Assembly: GCA_033026295.1 (NCBI GenBank)
Contig: CM065183.1
Coordinates: 868,001 to 932,000, forward strand
Length of the DNA stretch: 64,000 bases
Source of the DNA: Channa striata
Lineage: Eukaryota > Chordata > Actinopteri > Anabantiformes > Channidae
Direction: 5' to 3'
Shown: in pieces, positions 58,101 to 64,000 of the stretch
Numbering within the stretch: the first letter of the stretch is position 1
Layout: each line of letters starts with the position of its first letter
Notes under the pieces: generated by a model
What the model saw: the letters and a program-made list of their open reading frames with translations, nothing else
Told to the model about the DNA's origin: nothing
Database searches by the model: none
Made by a program: the position numbers and the translations under genes

Positions 58101-58280
58101 GAGAAAAGGCGTTTCATCCTAACACACACACACGCTCTGTCAGAGGAGACCTGTCCTCCGCACACCGACTGATGCTTCAAGGTACGCTCCACTGACGGCA
58201 GCAGGTCTTGCTATGGAGGAACACGATGTGGACTCACTGTTATTTGTAAGAAAGTGAACGAAGACGCGCAGGAAAACACG
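58090..58280 (+). other. non-coding first exon, probably bach2
   Basis: Ends with a strong donor, ACACG/GTGAGT at 58280/58281. It contains two short upstream frames: ATG at 58086 (28 codons) and ATG at 58213 (14 codons, stop TGA before the donor). Neither resembles a known protein, so the main start codon must lie in a later exon beyond the window. The owner is inferred from gene order alone; the true 5' edge is unknown. Confidence 0.45.
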
Positions 58281-58296
58281 GTGAGTCGCTCCCTGC

Positions 58297-58298
<2 letters not shown>

Positions 58299-58328
<30 letters not shown>
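58299..58328. repeat. (CA)15 microsatellite just inside the candidate first intron
   Basis: A pure CA run starting about 19 bases after the GTGAGT donor. Confidence 0.95.
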
Positions 58329-58329
<1 letters not shown>

Positions 58330-58479
58330 CTTTGGGCTTTACTACGCTGGAATAAAACAAACTAACGTTACCGGACTCGCCTCCACTAAGGCTTAGTCGT
58401 AGCGTTTTGTTGGCTGGGGGTGTGTGTGTGTGAGAGAGTCACTTTTGTTGCTCCGTTGGATGTGCTCTGAGACTGGGGC

Positions 58480-59060
58480 TGTTCCCGCAGGTTAGCGGGG
58501 ATGCTGTTGTGGTCGAACGTGAGGCGTTCTTCCCAAAGTCCGTCCCTAACAAAGTGTGCTCGCGCTCTTTCGCTTCGAGCGGTTTTGCTAACGCCAACTT
58601 TTCAAGAACACCAACGCCAGCTCTAATCATTAAAGGCTAAAGTCACGGCTAGCCCCGTGTCACTGTGACCAGCTTATTCTACGAGGAAGTTGCTGCTTTT
58701 CACTGGGGCTCGGCATTTCTCGGCTGCCAACATCCCAGCGCCTTCGTCCACGCACGAGCGGGAGGGACGCACATGTTTTGCACGAGAGACGTTGTCACAA
58801 CTAGGGCACGCGCTTGTGCTGGGGGAGGAAGAGGAAGGCTGCGGAGGGACAAAGGAGCCAGGCTCCCACCTCCGCGTTCCCGCCCTCCGCTGCCAAAGAA
58901 CGAGCACCTCGTTGGACAGCAAGAATGTCTCCCCGAGCTTGATGTGTCGCAGACTAGTCCCCCTCTCCGTTCCGCTATGGCTGCCACGGTATATGTGTCA
59001 GAAGGAGCTGTGCCACTGGCCTTTAGCCCGCAGTAAGAATGGCAGAGGTCTGCTTTATTA
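58480..59060 (+). promoter_or_regulatory. second half of the CpG island
   Basis: CpG-rich (CGCTCTTTCGCTTCG, CACGCACGAGCGG, GGGCACGCGC, CCGCGTTCCCGCC), possibly an alternative promoter or the rest of the island. Several frames over 120 codons are open on both strands, as expected when stop codons are rare in GC-rich DNA. None looks like a protein family. Confidence 0.5.
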
Positions 59061-60375
59061 AACGGAGCACCTGCAAATATCACGTCGCTCGGTTGACACT
59101 GGGAGGCCACCTCGGTTTGTGTCATAAGACCGGCTGTTTATGACTTGTTCAGTCCATTGTGAGGACGCCTCCTTGTTCACACATTGGCTCTTTGTTACCC
59201 CGGTATCCTCCAGGCTCCATCCACCATCACTGTCTGTGATGCTGGCAGCACTTCTCCTTCTGTCCTCTGCTACAGTTCAGTTGAACGGAACAGATGAAAG
59301 GTGACTGGAGGCCAATGAAATATTTACCACTAGCATCACTTTTGCTGCAGACACCACTGAAATACTGCTCCGGTTCAACCCAAGTTTATTTATCAGGCTT
59401 ATGTCAGAGATGGCTTATAGTACGTTCCTCACAAAGAAAAATGGTAAATTGTTAACAGATTTATACTTGGCTGGCAGACAAATGTGATACAGCATTTGGG
59501 TCTACTATATAATCTAAAAGTCATGCAGTCTTTATCATTTTTGCTTAGATTTTGACCATATTTTTGCAAGTTTACCCACTTTATAGATGCACATGTACTA
59601 AGCTGCTGGAATGCCCCTTTATGCATGAGTATAAAGCCTCCCAAAGTGTACACATGGGCACCACCAGTGGAAGGCGCAAAAGTAAGAATGTAAAAGAACA
59701 ACAAAAAGGACATCTCATTGGACCTTTTCCAATGGTAATTGTGATTAATTATTAATACGTATAGGAGATTGTGCATCCTTTGTTGACTGTTTGGCCTTCT
59801 GGTATGAGAGGCATGCTCATCTGTACCAAATGTCATTGCTACTGATCAGTAGTATTGTAGTAGGTTGGCATTGTTCACTGAAAGCAAAGGGTTTATGCAT
59901 AGAATCCACGAGAGAAATATGATTTCAGGTTGTTAGATTGGAGTAACTGGGTATATATTGGTTACATGGTTTTAGGTTAATGTATAGAAGTTGTTCTGAG
60001 GATGTTTATAGAAAGGAAAAACAGTAGGAGAGAGTATGAAGAGACGTGATGTGTTTAGCATAGTCCTGCTGTTGGGTAATTTATTATTCACCAAATACCC
60101 GAATGGTTATTGCAATTTTTGATATTAAATGAAGTTGACCGATAAATGTCAGATTGATTGTTTAGGATGACAGTTGTTGTATCATTTTAGATAATTTATC
60201 TTTAATTAAGACACAGTGTTAAATTAACATTTAGTTGGAATAAACTAATGGGAAAATCCGAAAGAGAAGTACTAGTTGGAATAAACTAATACATTCCTTT
60301 GTGGCGCTGTTGGTATCCACCTTACAAGTAAAAAGTACTAAAAGACTTCTTGAAAACTAGTATATCCTTGGTTTT

Positions 60376-60419
60376 TTGCATATACAGGTGACTGATAACA
60401 CAGTCACCTGTATATGCAA
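60376..60419. repeat. perfect hairpin, 19-bp arms and 6-nt loop
   Basis: Arms TTGCATATACAGGTGACTG (60376-60394) and CAGTCACCTGTATATGCAA (60401-60419) are exact reverse complements around ATAACA. Both flanks share GTATATCCT(T/A)(G)GTTTTT words in direct orientation. Confidence 0.9.
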
Positions 60420-60454
60420 TACGTATATCCTAGTTTTTAGCATTGCAGAGAAAA

Positions 60455-60510
60455 CTGGCTCTGTGAGTGGTTTTGGATAAAAGCGACTGCCAAATGACTA
60501 AATGTAAGTG
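60455..60510 (+). repeat. SINE/LINE 3' tail word
   Basis: TTTTGGATAAAAGCGACTGC followed by CAAATGACTAAATGTAA is a common 3' tail of fish tRNA-SINEs and their LINE partners. No head is visible. Confidence 0.5.
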
Positions 60511-61074
60511 AAGGATTCAGTTGATGGCTGACTGATGCTGAAATAACACTATGGTTGCAGATCTGCTAAAGCTTTGTTGTCATGGTTACAATGAAAATGG
60601 CACATATAGGCAGCACTATAGCGAACCTTTGTCACCATGGTTACAGTAATACACATAGTGTACCAACAGCATTATTGTTGTCATGGTTATAATACAGCAT
60701 GCAATTATGGAATGGAACAAGTATGCTTTATGTAAGTCGGTTAGGTTTGGGAGAGATCATAGATTAAAATAATTACTTTGTGAAGTTTACAATAAAACCA
60801 TATGAAATAGTTTCATTTAGGCAACAGTGGTCACCTAAAACCAATCCCCATCCACCCTAACTACCTTGATATCCAAACATTTTCCACTTTTATTGTGTCC
60901 TCTGACTTCCTCCTGTGTTCCTATCAGAGTTACTATAGCCACTACATAAATGCAACTGTACATTGTGATAATCTCCCTACACAGACAATCTAAGGTTGCT
61001 ATTAGGTGAGTTCAGTCTCCAATAAACAATATGCCATGAAATTTTAAAATATTATAAATGTATTAACTGACAAT

Positions 61075-61292
61075 CAAGGGAACTGTGGCGATGTCGTCCA
61101 CCAATCTGACAGTTGTTGTATTGATCCCTGGCTCCTGTGGTCACATATTGAAGTGTCCTTGAGTAAGACACTGAACCCCCACTTAGTTGCTCCTATGTGA
61201 TTGTGAGTGTGAATGGGTAAATAAAAAGCATTGTAAAGCGCTTTGAGTACCAACAGGTAGAAATGCGAGTAGTGAAGAGGATTTACCATTTA
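61075..61292 (+). repeat. tRNA-derived SINE copy
   Basis: TTGATCCCTGGCTCC (weak B box), AAGTGTCCTTGAGTAAGACA, CTGAACCCCCACTTAGTTGC, GTGAGTGTGAATGGG, AAAGCGCTTTGAGTACCAAC. This is the body and tail of the 11155-11412 family. Confidence 0.72.
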
Positions 61293-63249
61293 TACACATG
61301 CACTGTACTACAACAGGCAACAGAGGGAACCCAGTGAAGTCATGTCCAGTGAAAAGACCAAGCTGTTTGTTTGTCTGTCAGGGCAAACTGTATTAATTTA
61401 AATACAGTCTGCTGCTAACCATTCTCATATTGGCTGAGATAATAAAACAGCATTGCTTGGCATGGTAGCTTTGGCTTACTCCCAAAGTTAGCATTTAGAA
61501 ATAGACAATGTTGACTGACACTCTCCCTTTCTTACAAACAAAAACTGAGCTGAGGCCTCTTGTTTTTGTCAGAAACATCTTTTTGGAAGTTTGGTAAAGG
61601 ACAGAAAAACATTTTTCATTTGTTCTCTTGGCTCATTTATACTCATTTATAGAAATGCACTGAGCCAAATGTATAATGCGATGCTGAATTTGTTTAGTGT
61701 GAACTATGCATTGTTAATAAATAATGAGAAAAGTAATTAATGAGAAAGGGGTTCATACCACACACTGAAATGATGAATTTGAAAATATAATACAAACCAG
61801 AAAAATCTGTTCTATGAAATGCAAACACTTTTAGACATAAAAAAGGCTAAAGATCCCAATGGAAAATAAAAAAGACAGCAACATAAACACCTACATAAAT
61901 TGTAAAAAAGGTTGTTAAATTCTGTTATGTAATTAATTAATTCTTTTGATTTTTCAAAGCCTACCAGGTAAGAGGTTGTGCCCTCTGATCTTCAGGAAGT
62001 CTTTCATTAGAAAAAGTTCCACTGGAACAGAGATTCTGCTGTTCTGAAAATGTACTTTATACTGAATTTGACCAGAGTTGATTAAGAACATTTACTCAAG
62101 TATGTACATTGGAGGGACTTAATTGTGCATTTAAGTTTTGCAGTATGTTTTCGAATAATAACAATAATAACTCAGATATTTTAAGCAGCTATCACCAATC
62201 TGCTCTTATTTATTTAAGTGTTTTTGTGTTCTTGTTGTTTGTATTGTAATGTTACAGTATGCAACACGATTAATAGAACTACTACTACTCTTTCGGCTTT
62301 TCCCATCAGGGCTATGTTCCATAATTTATCTTAATGCAGAGAGGTGTGGTCAAAGCGTCCTATGACATCAGTACTGGCAGCAATGGAGAGAGATTCACTT
62401 CTAAATGTTGTTGAAACAAGGCTTGTCCTTCTGACCAATAAGAGAAGAGTGTAAATATTGAAGCAAAGCTTTTTCAGAGCAGGGAGATCCGATTCTGACA
62501 TTAGCGCTAGTCTAAGGTGCACACTGCTGCTTTAAGTCCATTTGAGAGCAGATGAAGCGAACTGTGGGGCTGAAAACACACTGCCTTGCTTGTTTTACAA
62601 CTACCACTGCTTGATTATCTGACCTAGGCTCCTGACAATTAGGGCTGCCTTATTTTACATGCATTTAGAATTTTTACTTAAGTGAAAGGGTAGTACTGTA
62701 CTCCCACTACTGAATGAATAAGACAACAGAAACATGAAAGGAATGCTGATTTTTGCATTAACCAAGAAGATGAAAAGGACACATGGTGCTGTTTCTGGTT
62801 CAGTTTACGTTCAGTTCAGTAATGTGCCTTACAATGATCACAGAGGTCAGTTAACTAACCCGGACTGATTAGACTGACAGTGATGTGAGCTTCTTAGTGG
62901 ATAAATTGAGAGCTTAATGTGTAAACACACATTAGTATAGCAGTTAGTGTATGACGCTGAGACAGCTTAGAAAATGAGAGATTCCACCTAACGTTGGATC
63001 AGCATTATTGTGCAAACACCAGCATTTTAGTACCAAGTCCAATGGTGTGGAAAGAGCGCTTGTTTTCATCCTGCAAAGTGTGTTTCGTCTTGTGCTGCTG
63101 TCTGTCTAAGAGACTGTTTGAAGAGGGTATGTTGAACTAATACATAATTCACATTCACAACACTGTTATAGACTGTGTGTGTGTGTATGCATGCACATTT
63201 GTGTGTGTGCATTTATTTCTGTGAGAGAAACTGATCAAGGGCAGTCTAT

Positions 63250-63255
<6 letters not shown>

Positions 63256-63287
<32 letters not shown>
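63256..63287. repeat. (TG)16 microsatellite
   Basis: Pure TG run; a shorter one lies at about 63174-63186. Confidence 0.95.
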
Positions 63288-63288
<1 letters not shown>

Positions 63289-64000
63289 TGTGAAGGTGAT
63301 GAGTACAGACTGTCCCAGGAGATGTAGCACAGCTCAAGGGCAGACAGAAGAAACCAGACTCAGAATGTCTGATAGAGCTCTAACTCTCTCTCTCTATATA
63401 TATGTGTCTCTTTTCCTTCCAGTCTTATTGTCTGTACCTTTCTCTTTCTTTCTTTCTCTCAATGGTTCTTAAACAGTGTGCTTTGAACACTACACATTAA
63501 TGGTTTTACTTGTGTCACTCTCACAGAATGGTTTTATGTGCTTGCATCTTAAACAGTTAATATAAATGCTCTTGTTTCAGTAGCAGATACATAGTAGTCT
63601 TGGAGTGTGCGAGAGAAGCCAGGAAGCCCGGTGGAATATGCTTAATATTCTAATCTTAACAGAGAATGCGAGTTAAGAAAGAAATTCAAATAATACTAAA
63701 TAGTTTAGAAGTAGACATTGAACAGTATGATTATTACATTTGTTACGTGTGAAGAACACAAGGAGAATATACTGGCTAATTGTAAGCTGAGTTCCAAGCC
63801 TGCTCTAAATTTCCTACATGACAGTACATTACCAGATATAAGGCTAGTAGAATTTGTACATGGTGGGCTTTTAGTAAAATTGGAAAGACATGCAGAACTG
63901 GTGATCTGTGTATCATTTTGAGTTACAGTGTCCTAGTTTGATTACATATTGTGTTTTTATGTTCTTATTGCTCTTGATATCTACTACATTTCCCCTGGGT

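Larger units (their letters stand above)
59100..64000. other. presumed first intron of the CpG-island gene
   Basis: No coding exon recognised. Contains the hairpin at 60376-60419, a SINE tail near 60455, a SINE at 61075-61292 and TG repeats near 63173 and 63256. Confidence 0.4.

Noticed and set aside
58665..59125. Overlapping frames of 120-140 codons on both strands
   Set aside because: CpG island sequence lacks stop codons by composition; no domain, no conserved block, no splice logic.

Overview
The window is vertebrate nuclear DNA, almost certainly from a teleost fish. Genes are split by GT-AG introns, intergenic DNA is AT-rich with CA/TA microsatellites, and there are many fish-type repeats: L2-clade LINEs, an R4/Dong/Rex6-like LINE, Tc1-like and other TIR transposons, a Ty3/gypsy LTR, and tRNA-derived SINEs. 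The two complete genes read as teleost orthologues or paralogues of human DAAM1 and MAP3K7. The species cannot be named from sequence alone.

Layout, all genes on the + strand. (1) 1-629: last part of an orphan GPCR, gpr135 (TM6, TM7, C-tail, stop). (2) 630-17200: intergenic or 5' regulatory DNA with SINEs, a Tc1-like relic carrying a nested SINE, a gypsy RT fragment and a probable solo LTR. (3) 17206-31558: daam1, a diaphanous-related formin, 25 coding exons and about 1049 aa, with an extra exon-like block at 17893-17958. Its introns hold antisense LINE pieces and a 1.2-kb TIR element with a 219-codon Cys-rich ORF. (4) 33600-48622: map3k7 (TAK1), 14 coding exons and about 505 aa. The kinase core is intact and the linker between kinase and TAB-binding domain is unusually short. 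Intron 5 carries a 2.9-kb antisense L2 LINE. (5) 49500-53880: microsatellites, an R4/Rex6-like LINE fragment embedded in TA repeats, and a sense-strand L2 copy. (6) 57850-59060: CpG island with Sp1-like GC boxes, a palindromic CRE and a non-coding exon with a strong donor. Synteny suggests the 5' end of bach2, with its first intron filling the rest of the window.

How the genes relate: GPR135 and DAAM1 are neighbours on human 14q23, and MAP3K7 and BACH2 are neighbours on human 6q15, so the window joins two human linkage blocks. Daam1 links Wnt/Dishevelled and Rho signalling to actin assembly. TAK1 is the TAB-dependent MAP3K of the TGF-beta, IL-1, TNF and Toll pathways and also touches non-canonical Wnt signalling. 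There is no operon-like coupling.

Main points of interest: the short-linker TAK1, the candidate daam1 cassette exon, the TIR element with its own TATA box and Cys-rich ORF, UG-repeat 3' splice sites in both genes, target-like insertion of the R4/Rex6 LINE, and two perfect hairpins. I found no clearly new multi-gene system.
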